DNA of 64,000 nucleotides from Epiperipatus broadwayi (lineage: Eukaryota > Onychophora > Udeonychophora > Euonychophora > Peripatidae): assembly GCA_028023455.1 (NCBI GenBank), contig JAQFVV010006312.1, forward strand, positions 686,001 to 750,000, read 5' to 3'. The notes under the pieces were generated by a model. The model was given only the letters and a program-made list of their open reading frames with translations, did not search any database and was not told where the DNA came from. A program made the position numbers and the translations under genes. Positions 45,171 to 58,533 of this stretch are shown piece by piece. Numbering within the stretch: position 1 is the first letter of the stretch; the number at the start of each line of letters is the position of its first letter.

Positions 45171-47068
45171 TGATATTAACATGAGTTTTGCATATCAATG
45201 AATCAAGAAACTCCCATATTCACTTGACAGCAAAATATATGCATAACTGTATAAGACATAAGCTTTATACTGTAAAATTAATAAAGTATGCCTAGTGCAC
45301 TTTACTACTTAATCATAATAGTCATAATCATCACTGATGATGAAAAGAAAATTGTGGTTTTTATTAAAAATGAAACAGAATAGAGAATTTTCATATTTGA
45401 ATAGTAAATAAGTATGTTGTACACTTTTTTTTAAAAGAGGTATGCATCTTTTTTGGTAATTGTGTGTTTATCTCTTACAATGTGTCAGGCCTTTTCACCT
45501 TCCACTTGGCATCATTACATTCAGAGTAGCCAGCACAGGCAGATGTAGGTCCAAAGATGTGGCCAAGGTTGGATGTATTCTCCTAGAAGATTGATTTTGG
45601 GTCATTTTGAGGTTTAGCATGGTTATATAGATATAGATGTTGGGCAATTCAGGTGGATAGGTTTGGCATGCTATACCCCATAATATTCAGCATGGAAGTT
45701 AATATAACTGCATGAAATTTTGTATACTATTTGTGACATATGGTCTGAGGAAAAAATGTCTTTGAGGATGCAAAGGCTGATTTGATGGATTGAAGTACAT
45801 ACTTTATGGGCAGGTATTTAATTTTTGAATAAATTTTTTTAATATTTTGAGTAAGAGTTGTTTTTATATCCAATGTTGTGTAGATATATGATATATAAAT
45901 TATATCAGACTCAAATTTATACAGATACTAGTTTCTAGACAAAAATGCCTTGAGACTAGCTAATTTGTGAGACATTAGTATGATGGACCCTGGACATATG
46001 GCACCATGAATGTGAATAAGCTTCACAACCATTTTATAGTTGAGGGTGATCATTTTACACTGAATGTATAAGTCGAAAAACTTGATGTCTTGCAGGTTGT
46101 CCTCACTTTCATGTGTTCATTTTAATGAAAAGGCACGTTCAAGAGGTCAGTCTGCATTTCATTGATTTGTGCATTAGGGGATCAAATAAGAATGCCATCC
46201 ACTTAATACCACCTAATATATATATATATAACAAGGAGGGGTGAACTTGAAGTATTTAGGTAAGACCTCTTCCTCAAATTTGTTGATCACTATACTTGAG
46301 ATTATCTCACTTATGGGAAAGACCACGGGCCAACCATTATCTATTTTATAGTAAACATTATTAGATAAGGCAATAATTGCATTGTGAATTCAGTCTAAGC
46401 ATTCCAAGATAAATTCAGTTTTATGCATATTATATTCAACTTTTTCCAGAGCCTCTTTGATAATTTGGATGGATAATATATGAGCTATATAGTGTCTTTA
46501 TTTATTGAGTCAAATATTTTTTAATTTGTATCACCATATTCGAATAAAGACTTAAGCATAAATCTATGAAAGATGAAAGGATCTATAAGCCATTGACCAA
46601 TCATTTTGGAAACCTTATAGTAATATGCTCCACCAAAGTTGATCATAAGATGTAGAGAGTGTTCACCTTTATGTAATTTTATATTAGTGAATAGTCTGGG
46701 TAGAGTTGCAGCAGATGGTTAGATGTTAAAGTATTCACATTTCAAAAATGCTTTAATTACAAAATTTGCATGGAACAGTAGACATAAATTTATCTTTATG
46801 CCCTTTTAAGTTGTAGAAATCTATTGGTTTAAATAAATTTATTAATTTGAGTATTTTCATGGCAAAGTCCTGTTTGGATAATAAAACAAACCAGTTTCCT
46901 TTATTCTTTTTTGTACAAACTATGTTGTTTTCATAAAGTATTGCTTGGTAAAGTCTATACATTTAAACCACATCTTGTCATACCCTTGGATTGTTTATGC
47001 AAGACATTCTGTATAACTTGATAAATAAGAGCCTTCTTTTGTTGGTGGCCATTATAAATTTTCGATCC
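45171..47068 (-). mobile_element. Penelope-like element, part A (inverted)
   Basis: Minus-strand copy. From 47068 it reads an N-terminal part (46962-46753: KKNKGNWFVLLSKQDFAMK, matching the KADKGN..V..N..DY block before the RT fingers), then motif B-like MG/P/S sequence near 46310, then VDGILI at about 46205-46187, where the second catalytic Asp is Gly, then the region after the palm and a 3' non-coding part to about 45171. The 3' part aligns with that of part B. A (TA)n run interrupts it near 46217-46231. Multiple stops. Confidence 0.65.
46753..46962 (-). pseudogene. N-terminal/finger fragment of the Penelope-like RT (part A)
   Basis: A 69-residue open stretch containing KKNKGNWFVLLSKQDFAMK and ending TVPCKFCN. 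The KGN..V..KQD block corresponds to the K.DKGN..V......Y signature early in Penelope-like RTs. Part C holds the same block near 48975-49130 with stops. Confidence 0.6.
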
Positions 47069-48350
47069 ACAATGAGATTATTGCTTTATATAACAATATT
47101 TATTACAAAATGAATGGTTGATGGCCTATGGGCCTTCCCATAAGTGGGATAATCTCAAGTATAGTGCCCAAAAAATTCTAGAAAGAGGTCTTATCTAAAT
47201 AATTTGAGTCTATCCTCTCCTTGTTATATAGATGTTATGTGGATGACATCCTTATCTGTACCTCCTACACACAAATCAATAAAATACAGACTGATATCTC
47301 AAATTTCTCTTCATTTAATGGACATGTGAAAATGAGGACAACTTACAAAACATCAAGGTTTTGGGCTTGCACATTCAGCATGAAACCACCCACCTCAACT
47401 ATAAATTGCTTGCGAAGCCTATTCACATTCATGACACTATATGCCCTGAGTCCAATCCACCAAAGTTTTACAAACTAACTAGACTCAAGGCATTTTTATA
47501 TAGGAACCATTATGTGGTTAAATTTGAATCTAATAAGAAAAATAATAGCAATTTTTAGATCACATATCTATGCAACATTGGATATAAAAACATAACTTTT
47601 AACACCTACCCATAGCTACCAATGACAAACCCTGAATATCAACACCACTCTACCTTTCTGATGCTATCCTTTACATTATTAAAGTCTGTGCATCAACTTA
47701 TCAAATCAGTCTTTACATCCCTCCCACACTTAATCAGCTAATTAACAGCACCACAGAATCTTTCCTCAGACAGAGCATCACAAATAGTATATAAAATTGC
47801 ATGTAGATATGCTAACTGCCATGTATGGGGAATCACTCACCAACCTATTCACTTAAATTGCACAACATCAATATCCATATAATCATGTCAAAGATCAAAC
47901 TGATGCCCAATCTTCTATGAGCATGAATCCAATTTTAGCCACAACTTCAACCCTATATGTGTCCATGTCATCTGCTCTAAACATAACGATGGAAGATGAA
48001 AGAGGTCTGGCACATTGCCAGAGATAAACATGCAATTAAAAAAAATATTCCCATGTCCCTCTTTCAAAAAATGCCCAATATAAATAACTTACTTATCATT
48101 TAAATATGTAAATTTTATATTATATTTATTAAATAATAAATATCACAATTTACTTTTCACCATCAATGCCATGATTATGACTATTATGACTAAATAGTCA
48201 AAATGCACTGGCAATACTTTGCTGATTTTACAGCATAAAGCTCATCTCTTATATAGTTATGCATATATTTTGTTTGTTAAATTTTCTGAGTATAGCTCAC
48301 TATATTCTCAAAATTACATTTTAATATAACATAATGAATATCTATCATAA
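47069..48350 (+). mobile_element. Penelope-like element, part B (5'-truncated) with 3' non-coding region
   Basis: Starts abruptly at ACAATGAGATTATTGCTTTA, back-to-back with part A. It encodes the motif B region (47130s), CYVDDILICTSYTQINKIQT (47231 onward; catalytic Asp pair kept) and sequence after the palm. Near 47794 VYKIACRYANCHVWGITH follows, consistent with the start of the C-terminal GIY-YIG-like region of these elements. From about 48030 to 48350 non-coding sequence aligns with the 3' part of A (ATTATGACTATTATGA, AGTTATGCATATATTTTG). Part C then begins directly, as in the tandem layout usual for Penelope-like elements. Confidence 0.65.
47221..47478 (+). pseudogene. Penelope-like RT, YVDD palm fragment (part B)
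   Basis: An 85-residue open stretch. The CYVDDILICTSYTQ segment is the RT motif C, with the hydrophobic strand on either side of the VDD turn. The remainder reads out of frame relative to part A after about residue 35, so a frameshift is likely. Fragment only. Confidence 0.7.
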
Positions 48351-49908
48351 GAATGTTTGCAAACTTTGTAAATCAATTTATATGTTTCATGAAAAAATTA
48401 AATTTTCTTGAAAATAGTTTGGCTCATAAAAATCATTCCAAACTGTTGTCAAACCTGTCTAAGGTTATTTTTAACCGTGAAAAGTATTATTTTCCAGCTA
48501 CAATGTCTCTTGCTAAAAACATTATCAAGAGTTGTAAGAAATGTTTGAAAAATGAAGAGTGATGCAAGTGTAAAATATGAGGACTACAGGACATACTACC
48601 TGAGATTATTGGCAAATACAGAGTAGTGGCTCTTAATTTATAGGCAAATTACTCCAGAAAATATGTTTCTTGGTATCAATAAGATGTAAGGGTAGTTTTC
48701 CTAGATCCTTGTAACTTCATTAACCTGACAAAACATAACCCACCAGATATTATTAAGAGGATTTTAAATTATGGCCCATGACTTAGTTGGCAGAATTTGG
48801 AAATATCCAATAAGGGAGCTTGTTGCTGACATTGAAATGATTTATAATGACAGCCAACAGTGGAGGTTGTTATTGATGAAGTTGTATAAAACACATTGCA
48901 TAACAATCCAAGAAGCATAATGAGGCAGAGTTAACTATTAAGCAATATTTTTATGAAAATGACATAGTTTGTATGAAAGAGGATAAAGGAAACTGATTTG
49001 TTTTATTATCCAAGCAGAACTTTGCCATGAAAATGTTCACATAAATTAATAAAAGAACATTTAAACCAATAGATTCATACAACTTAAAAAGACATAAAGA
49101 TAAATTTAATTTGCTATGTAAATTTTGTAATAAAGCATTTTTGAAATATGTAAATTTTGTAATAAAGCATTTTTGAAACATGAATACTTTAACATCTACC
49201 TGACTGCTGCAACTCTGCCCAATCTATTTATTAATATAAAATTACATAAAGTTGAAAGCCCCTATGTCTAATGATCTACTTTGGCAGAGCATATTATTAC
49301 AAAGCTTCTAAAATGATTGGCTTATAGATCAATTTGGCTTTTAGAGATTTATGCTTAAATCTTCATTCAAATGTGCTGATAGAATCAAAAATAATTACCT
49401 CACTAAGTAAGACCATTTAGCACGAATGAACATCACTGAGCTCTATGGCTTCAACCTGCATATATTATATATCCAAATTATTAAAGATGCTCTGAAAAAG
49501 TAGAGTATAATGACCAAAGGACCAAATTTATTTTGGAATGCTTAGACTAAATTTGACAATGAGATTATTGTTTTACCTAACAATATTTATTACAAAATGG
49601 ATGACAGATGACTTATGGGTATTCCCATAAGCAGGATAATCCCAAGTAAAGTGTTCAACAAATTTGAAGAAGAGGTCTTACCTAAATACTCTGAGTCCAC
49701 CCTCTCCTTGTTCTATATACCCAATGTGGATGACATTCTTATTTGTGCCCCTGATACACAAATCAATGAAATCCAGACTGACAGCCTCCTCATTAAAATG
49801 GACATGTAAGAACAAGGAAACCTGCAAGACATCAAGTTTCCACTCACCTCAACTATAAAATTCTTGTGAAGCCTATTCATGTTCATGGTACCATATATAC
49901 AGGTTTTG
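48351..49908 (+). mobile_element. Penelope-like element, part C (N-terminal to palm)
   Basis: Begins with an open stretch 48353-48562 (69 residues, Lys/Asn-rich, ending CKKCLKNEE). Across stops it continues through DPCNFINLTKHNPPDIIKRI (about 48700-48770), the pre-RT block matching part A (48860-49190), and motif B at 49600-49680 (GIPISRIIPSKVFNKFEEEV). The open stretch 49615-49809 carries NVDDILICAPDTQINEIQT (49726 onward). Similarity to part B ends near 49905 at GTACCATATATAC, so the C-terminus is missing. Several stops make it inactive. Confidence 0.65.
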
Positions 49909-50776
<868 letters not shown>

Positions 50777-52340
50777 TACATAGGTTCTAACCTTGAATAT
50801 TGGACTTTGTGCATAATATTATAAAAAATATGTACAGTTATTTAAAAACATTGTATATATGCACACACTCCAATATGAAGTCTACTTTATAACACACTGC
50901 AGATGATTTGTTAAGAGTTGTAGTACATAATTTTGTGTGAGATTTAAAAATTGTGTTATTATTTAGGTCAGATTTATGTAATATTTTAAATTATAAAATC
51001 TAAAATAGTTCTTTTAATTTTAAATGTAAATATATTTAAAAATAGATATTATCCTGCTAATTGGAGTTTGCAAGCCATAGTGGGAGAGGAAAAAGATGAC
51101 AGAGCTGAAAAGTATTCCTAAACTTGTCAAAAAAAAAAAGTTGTTAAAAGCATTTGTAATTAGGTCAAATATAAGGTAAATTAAAAAGGTGGCTGGATTG
51201 AAATTGCAATCTCAACATGTGCCACTAATGCATCTATTACCTGAAGGGATATATAGCACAGACCAGAGAAACCACTTGGATGGATGGTGCAATTGTTTGA
51301 TGGATCTGAAAGATAAAGAAGAAAGGAATAAAAGCAACAGGCTGGTTATTATAAGGATTATTATTGTCATTGGTAATCGGTTGTTGCTGTTAAGTTTCAA
51401 AGTTATGCTGTTGCTGTAACTTTGTTTTCATATCCAGATTATTTTAACCTAACAATGTGTGAGGAGTAGGCGACTGCTGTGCTTCTCCGGACTGTGGCTA
51501 TGGAAATACAGAGCTTCCCATAAAACAATGAAATAAATCTGAATTCAAACTGCTGCACATGTATATCTCCAAAATGTGAATGCTATTATCAAGGACCTCG
51601 GACTCTCCCATCAAGTGTGCACACTTCAAAGAATCAAAGGTAAAATGGTACCCAAGAGTAAAAGACTCTCCTTTTGAACTCTTTAATTTAAATTCCTATT
51701 ATGTGTTGTATCTTTAAAGTTGACTCTTAATGTAATGTAATTTTAAAATTAAACTCTAACCTCCATCTTGTAAATATGTGTATAACATAATATAATATCC
51801 TATAAATCGTATAAAGCTTATCCTTATTCTTCTACTTGGGTATCTAAAATTTTTGTTATTGATTAGATATTATATTTCATGCCTACATGATTTCTGAGCT
51901 GTTGTTCCCTAACAGGTTAATTTGCAAAAGAGTTGCTACTATTTTACATGATCTTTAGAGTTTCCTAAAATCCCCTTCTTTTTTTATAAACAATCAACTC
52001 GGGAACTATGAATTTATTTTATATGTTATTATTATTATAGAAGCGAGACTCCATAATTGTTAGTATAATGTATTAGCCACTTTAGCAATCATCTCATTTA
52101 AAAATAGTATATTAAATTATATTTCACCATGTCTTTTCAATCTACAGTAAGCTAATCACAAAAGGGAGGGGGTTAGTAGATAGTTAATAATTCGTTTAAT
52201 CGATGTGGGGATTGGAAATAAACTTTCTGTTTTAAAACACAGTAGTAGATAAAATGATTTGCATTGATTTATGGATGCATTAATTTAACCACAGAAATGA
52301 AAATAGTCAGATTCTTCAAATATTCTAGTTCCCATAATAA
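50777..52340. other. Spacer with a more base-balanced stretch
   Basis: No recognised gene. The interval 51180-51660 is less AT-biased and contains GGAGTAGGCGACTGCTGTGC and an AAAGGTAAAAT that would fit a splice donor, but no conserved frame supports an exon. Confidence 0.35.
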
Positions 52341-52344
52341 TCAG

Positions 52345-53165
52345 GCATACAGAAATGACCCTAATGGTAACGTAACTGACTTCGTCACGCGGTCGGGAAG
52401 GCAAGGCTAAGACCTTATACTGACGCCGTGCGTGTGACTACTTCTAATGGCTCCAGCCCGATGTTTGGCCATCTCTCCTGTCTCTAATGTTTCTCAGCAG
52501 TTATACTCGAATAAAAGCCAAATTTCCTTAAATTCAGCAGCACCTAAACCTATCGCATGTCACTTTGTTTATGAATATGAATGTCTGTACTAGATCTATT
52601 TCCACTCCTCCATATCAGCTATTCTAGTAATAATTTCATTAGTGTAAACTTATGTATTAATAATAAGTAAGTAAATAATGATTGCTGGATTGGCAGATAT
52701 ACTCCTACTTGGGATCTCGTATCGTAATCTCATAACATCCGCAGTTTAAACATGAGGCATGAGATATAATTGAATAGTGATACCCCAGTAGCATTTTAAA
52801 TCACATGTAACTTAATTTAACCATTATTAAATATTTGTGTCTACCTATTTCTGCGTTTGTGTGTCTGCTTGATTTAATAGTAATGTTCAGTAGCTCATTC
52901 AATTATTATAATCACATTAAAGTACATAGCAATAGCCCTTAATCTTAAAATAGTTTTAGTTAGAGTCTCTTGATCTACCTGACCACTGTGCCTAGAAAGA
53001 TATTTACTATTGTTATGGTATGCGCGTTGTCATGTGGAATTTGTTGTGAAATAAAATAACTATGTTCGAACACGGTACCGCAGGCCCTGAATCCACCTGT
53101 TGTGCTGCTCTTCGAACATGGTGGTGGAATTTTGCAACATGTTAGCAAGGCATACTAGTTCTTAC
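52345..53165 (+). other. GC-richer island, LTR-like (tentative)
   Basis: Contains GTCACGCGGTCGGGAAGGC and GACGCCGTGCGTGTGAC (52380-52440), an AATAAAAG near 52511, AAATAAAATAACTATGTTCG (about 53050), and CTGCTCTTCGAACATGGTGG then TGGAATTTTG (about 53105). A boundary reading ...GAACA / TGGTGGTGGAATTTTG would fit an LTR end followed by a primer-binding site, since the latter begins TGG. No second LTR or pol gene is seen, so a solo LTR or an unrelated host segment are both possible. Confidence 0.25.
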
Positions 53166-54120
53166 CATTACAGATAGTGGCAGTGGTTCTTTTATATGAT
53201 AAAAACATTTAAAAAATTTAAAAATTATCTTAATTGCAGCTATTTCCTATCTTTATTAGCAATTTGACAGGACTATCCAAAAAAATAACAAAAACTTTTG
53301 AAAGAAAATTTTCAAAATTTCAAATTTATTAAATAAATATTTTTATTTTAAGACATTATTTAATAAGTGTTTCAAAAATTATTTATTTAAAATTAATTTG
53401 GTTTATTTTAACATATGTTTTATTCTCCAGGTTTATTTTATAAAAATAAATGAATAAAACATGTAAGGTATTTATTGACCAATTAAAATGACTAAAGCCA
53501 TATTTTCACGTTTGCTTTTGAAAATGCATGGGGGGGGGGGGGTGTCTCTTAATTTACAAATTTTATTTCATAGAATGGGGAGGGGGGTAAAATTTACCTT
53601 GCACAATGTTCCTCTTACTGATGCAGCAGTAATGTCTGTGAATATTTAGACAGGATGTGATAATGTATTAAAATTATTTTGTATCAGAGTGCATAATCTA
53701 TTTGTAGGAAATAAATTATAAGAACATATTTTAAATTACTCGTTGAATGGATTGATTAACGATCCATTTGTTATTTATTTTAGATTTCAATGTTTTTAAT
53801 ATATATAATACAGCTAATACCCTGTGCTTTAGCTTAGTTAATATCCAATTATATAAAAAAATGAAAGAATTAAAAAATTCCAATTTCTTCAAATGAATGA
53901 AACTACAGTATTTTGATTAGTCTAATACTTGGAGTTCAAAGATCATATACTCTTCTGATTAATGATCATATGATATATAAATAAATGCATCTAATACAGT
54001 TTTCACTTTATCTGTATACACAGATATTATTTTTTGTAACAAGCAATTGTGAACAATTACTAATAATGATCCGCATATATTATTATCTACATCAAATATA
54101 ACAGAATAATTTACTAACAT
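53166..54120. other. AT-rich spacer with G-runs
   Basis: No gene recognised. A 13-base G-run at about 53530 and AGGGGGG at about 53582 stand out in the AT-rich background. Confidence 0.5.
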
Positions 54121-54124
54121 GTTC

Positions 54125-54295
54125 TAAAAAAGAGGTACAGATTGGCTTTATATAATGATCAGCAAAACTCATCTCTACTGTATTATTATTTTGTTCTTTC
54201 TCTTTATTATTATTTTTAAATTAAAGTGACCATATTCGTTTGCGAGTGGCTTCTGATAGTGATAAGATTTATCTATTAGTAGTATTATTTTATTC
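54125..54295 (+). pseudogene. 3' tail fragment of the second LINE family
   Basis: One frame reads LALYNDQQNSSL, matching the DLYNHHKTH finger end of the 24.3-kb fragment. The downstream TTCGTTTGCGAGTGGCTTCT matches CTCACTTACGAGTAGCTGTT at 24706. Very short and decayed. Confidence 0.45.
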
Positions 54296-57200
54296 ACTAA
54301 ATAGTTATACTTCCTTAAGCATAAAGTTAAAGAAGTATATAAAAACTATCAATAATTTTTAACTATCAATATACTTGAATATTACTAACCCCTCTCCCCA
54401 GCAACTGAGCATACGATTATTTATTATTATTACAATGATTTATGCGTGCATTGTAATAAATTATTTTGAGAAATGTTAGATAAATTGACAATAGTTTACA
54501 CTTTTCATTTCTTTCTTCAACATTGCAAATAAACATTAATGTTAGTTGCATACCATTAAGAAATGTTTATCGTTAGATAAAAAACTTTGAAAAGTAGGAA
54601 ATGTAAACAAAAGCTCATCCGGATAACGATCACGTGATACAAACAAATGATTTCACCGCTTAGACATGAATTAGAAAGTATTAAATACGCTCACGCTTCG
54701 TAATTTTTTTTTTAACACTTAGTTTAGGGTTTTATTATTTGCTTATTCCATTAATTTAATTAATTTTAAGGACTTAAAAACAATGTTGAATTATTAGTTA
54801 ATTTTTTCACATTTGTTTATTTAAAAGTTGGTTTCACATTAAGATTATATACGCAATGAATGTCTATTTATTAGTTTTTTTTTAATTTTTAAATTATTCC
54901 ATGCATCTTAATAAATAAAGGCTTCATTACTTTATGATATAATTCTGAATTTGGAAAGAGTGTCTCATTAAATTTACTACGAGAATGGTAAGCAATAACA
55001 AATTATAATCATTGATCAGGTATTATTATTTGATTATAGTATTCTATTGCTTATTTACTAGCTTATTTTCGAGTTGAGGGTGTAGAGCTATTTAGAATGG
55101 CTAACTTTTCAACTCAAAGTCATGGTTCGCAGCTCCTCCTATCTCTTCCAGTGCTTGAATTTCTTATGAACCGTAAACTAATCTTTTATATTTATTTTTT
55201 TAAGCTTGGAAATATATAATGTATGCTCATATTATATATATATGTATATTAATGAAAAGTCTGGTTTTATGTTCATGAATTAAAATTTTGATTCTAATGA
55301 AATCTGATTTTTGTTTTTCGGGTTCTAAACAAATATAGGATATTATAGTTGACTCTCAGCACTTTTACTCTAAGATTTAGTAGTATCTTAAAAAATCTTT
55401 CCCTTTACAGTTTTTCTGTAGAGTAATACTGAAACTGTTATTGTCTTACAGTGGATGATTTAAAGACTGTTTTACCATTATCCTTATATATAATAAATTT
55501 GATATTTCCTTTTATACAACAATACATATATTATCAAAAATTGTTTCCATGTTTTTTATTTTATCGATAACATATCTTCATGTTAATCTCACTATATCTC
55601 AACCAACTACCAGCATAGAAACTCAAGCCATTTCATTTACTAAGAGTGCCTTTCATGAACAACTTTTGCTTTTCAAGTGAGCTAAAAATATAAAACACCT
55701 AGATCTCCAAGTCGTGTTGATTGCTTGATATTTTTACATTGCATTACCTTTTAGAAAGTTAGGGGCCTTTTTTACCACTACTTTCAATGCTTATTCATGT
55801 AACTAAATAAACTAAATAGCTGGTTGCTAACTTAAATCATTAATAAAATTAACTAAAGATTTTTTTTTTTTATCACTGATATTCAACAATTAATTTGATG
55901 TAAATTGTAAAAATAAAGACGCTGCCTAATCTTTTCTTCTAACTGAAATTTTTTTAATTTTAATATGTTTTAATATCTTGGCTAAATTCTGTTGACCCTC
56001 TGCTGGAATAACTATAATTTTAAATTATTATGCTATTGTATTAAAGTTTTAAAATAATAAACAATTATTAAAACAATCAACTTTTTCATTAAAAAGGAAT
56101 AAGAATATGACATTCCATTTTCATAATTTAATATATTTATAACTAGAAAAAGTCTCACGAGGAAATTTTATAATGATTTTTTAAAAATGAGTGAAAATCT
56201 ATAATTTATATCTACTCTGATTTACATAGTATGCTTTAAAGAGTGTTATTAACTATTCCACAAATGTATTATTAATTGTTAAAAGACTATATTATACTCA
56301 CAGTTCAGTGAGAATATGTTAAAAATAAACAATATCCTAGCAAGTAGTACTATCTACACACTTCCAAATGTATACACAAATTATAAAACTTTGTTCAAGA
56401 TACTGAGTATAAAACGATTATGCATAAATTTTACCAGATCTATACAAAAAAAAATGTTCTGATTTACATAGACTTAGCATAATCTTATTATTAGTATAGT
56501 TCTTTATTCAGAAATAACAGTCTTCTTTTTTATTTTTACATATATATTTTTCTAATTTATTATTCACTTTTATAAATTCATGCGGAAGCATAATTTATGA
56601 ATGTGTTTGAAGATAATGAGATTTTTTGCTTCTATAGAATAAAGTTCGCAAATTTTATATGATTTTGTAATTGCACGATAACAGCTTATTTTTATTTTCA
56701 TTCTGAGTGATTTACTTTAATATCTCATTGTAGGTATTCAAATGATAGAACATATAAAAGGCTCATTATAGTAATGAAGTCTGAATAGTATAGATATCAA
56801 GATTATTTCTGGATTTCTTATTGATTGATTGTTCTTTATACATTAGCAAGTAGTTATTGATCAACTAAATGAACTTATCATGAACAGTCTATCATATTAG
56901 CATTCCCAAGTAGTTGGCCATACGACTATTCTTTTCTATATTCTGATAGTAAATTAATAGATAGTGACATTGTCTTATATATAGTCCTATTATTGTTAGA
57001 AGTGTTTTCAATATGATGAAGATAAAAATAAATTATGAGGTCAGAGTTCTGCCTAGAGTTTAAGCTTCTTTGATGGCTGATAAAACATTACATTACAATC
57101 ATAATTTTTTGTTTTATGGTTCAAAATAACCATTTGATCAATTCAGATTAACATGGAAATGTTACTATCCAGCTAATAATAGCTAGATTTATCAAACAAT

Positions 57201-57379
57201 GATTATCCTGGTTTTTTCATATAAATTATAATAAATAAATAAAAAAGATCAACTGCTGTAGAAATATATATATATATTGCTAATAATTGTATATAAAAAG
57301 CTCTTTTTGGCACACAGTTTTGTGCCTTTTCAAATGTTAAGCATCTATTTTAATGTTAGCCAGTTATTACAAATAGAAC
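54296..57379. other. AT-rich spacer
   Basis: No recognised gene or element. A somewhat GC-richer segment (54610-54690, with GGATAACGATCACGTGATAC) has no identifiable content. Confidence 0.45.
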
Positions 57380-57958
57380 ATTATCTAGTGTTCTAGCACG
57401 TGTGCATGTGTGGTGCAACTGTTCCCAAAAGCTATAAAGTGTTATAAAATAGATAACTAAAAACCAACAAGCTGAGAACTTTCAAAGGATCTTGCCTTCA
57501 TAATCATAGTTTGCTACTACGTTTAATGATATGCAATAGAGCTATCAATGATCCTTCCACCTATTCAGTTTTCCATCAGCACCAGAGCACAAGTCACCAT
57601 GAGTGCATTCCAGACAATCCCACAATCATGTGTAGAGAGAGACATGACCTTAAAAGAAAAATCAAAGAGGCGTTCTTCATCTCATGAGACAAAGACACCA
57701 TAAATAGGAAGGACATATGCTATGCTTTATCAAAGAAATGGAATTAGCATATTTGCATATCATTAAATGTAGTAGCAAACTACGATTATGAAGGCAAGAT
57801 TCTTTGAAAGCACTCAGCTCATTTGTTTTTAGTTATTATTTTATAACACTTTATAGATTTTGGGAACAGTTGCGCTGCACATGCACACATGCTAGAATAT
57901 ATATATTTCCCAAAAGTAAAAAAAATTATTTGACTTAATCGTATTATCTAGTGTTCTA
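57380..57958. mobile_element. Foldback element F3 flanked by a 16-bp direct repeat
   Basis: Inverted arms of about 145 bp: TTCTAGCACGTGTGCATGTG (57391) to ACGTTTAATGATATGCAATA (about 57540), mirrored from about 57745 (GCATATCATTAAATGTAGTA) to CATGCACACATGCTAGAA (57897). The ~205-bp middle is less AT-rich and has no frame. ATTATCTAGTGTTCTA occurs at 57380-57395 and again at 57943-57958, with an A-rich stretch (about 57916-57930) before the second copy. Confidence 0.75.
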
Positions 57959-58533
57959 AATGGAGATGAAATAACAGCAATAACAAAATAAAATATTAAT
58001 AAAACAATAAAATTATGATAGAGATTCAATATAAGTTCAAAGAATTGACTAAATAACATAATAATATACAGAATAAATAATACATACCCTATACAGAGCC
58101 ATATATATACTATCAAATAATTTTCCATCTATTTTCAATTGGCCAGTTGTTAATTAAATTTATTGAAGTTTTATAAATATTCATACAATTATTCAAGATA
58201 TTCTTAGTATATATTTCATACATTTGCCTTTTTTTTTTAATTTTTAAAGTAATTTAAAGATAATTTTTTTTTGATCTATTTTGTGTCCATATGTTAAGAA
58301 GTGAATGTATAAAGCCGATTTAACATCTAGACTATTTTCATTATGCTTTTTAGCTATTACCTCTGTTTCCTTGTATATCCATAGTAAATCATATTGCAAT
58401 GTGCATAATTAATTTTATATATGATTTCTTTTTTCATTTTATATTCTTTAATTGATAATTATCTATTAATTTTTCTACACTTTTACTATTTGACCATCTA
58501 ATATTTATATGTTTATCAATATAATTGAATAAC
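57959..58533. other. AT-rich spacer
   Basis: Nothing recognisable. Confidence 0.5.

Noticed and set aside
45320-45350. CTGATGATGAAAAG as a ribozyme in the 3' region of Penelope part A
   Set aside because: There is no room for stem II between the two boxes.
51180-51660. Possible host exon with splice donor AAAGGTAAAAT
   Set aside because: No conserved reading frame or acceptor context; unsupported without transcript data.
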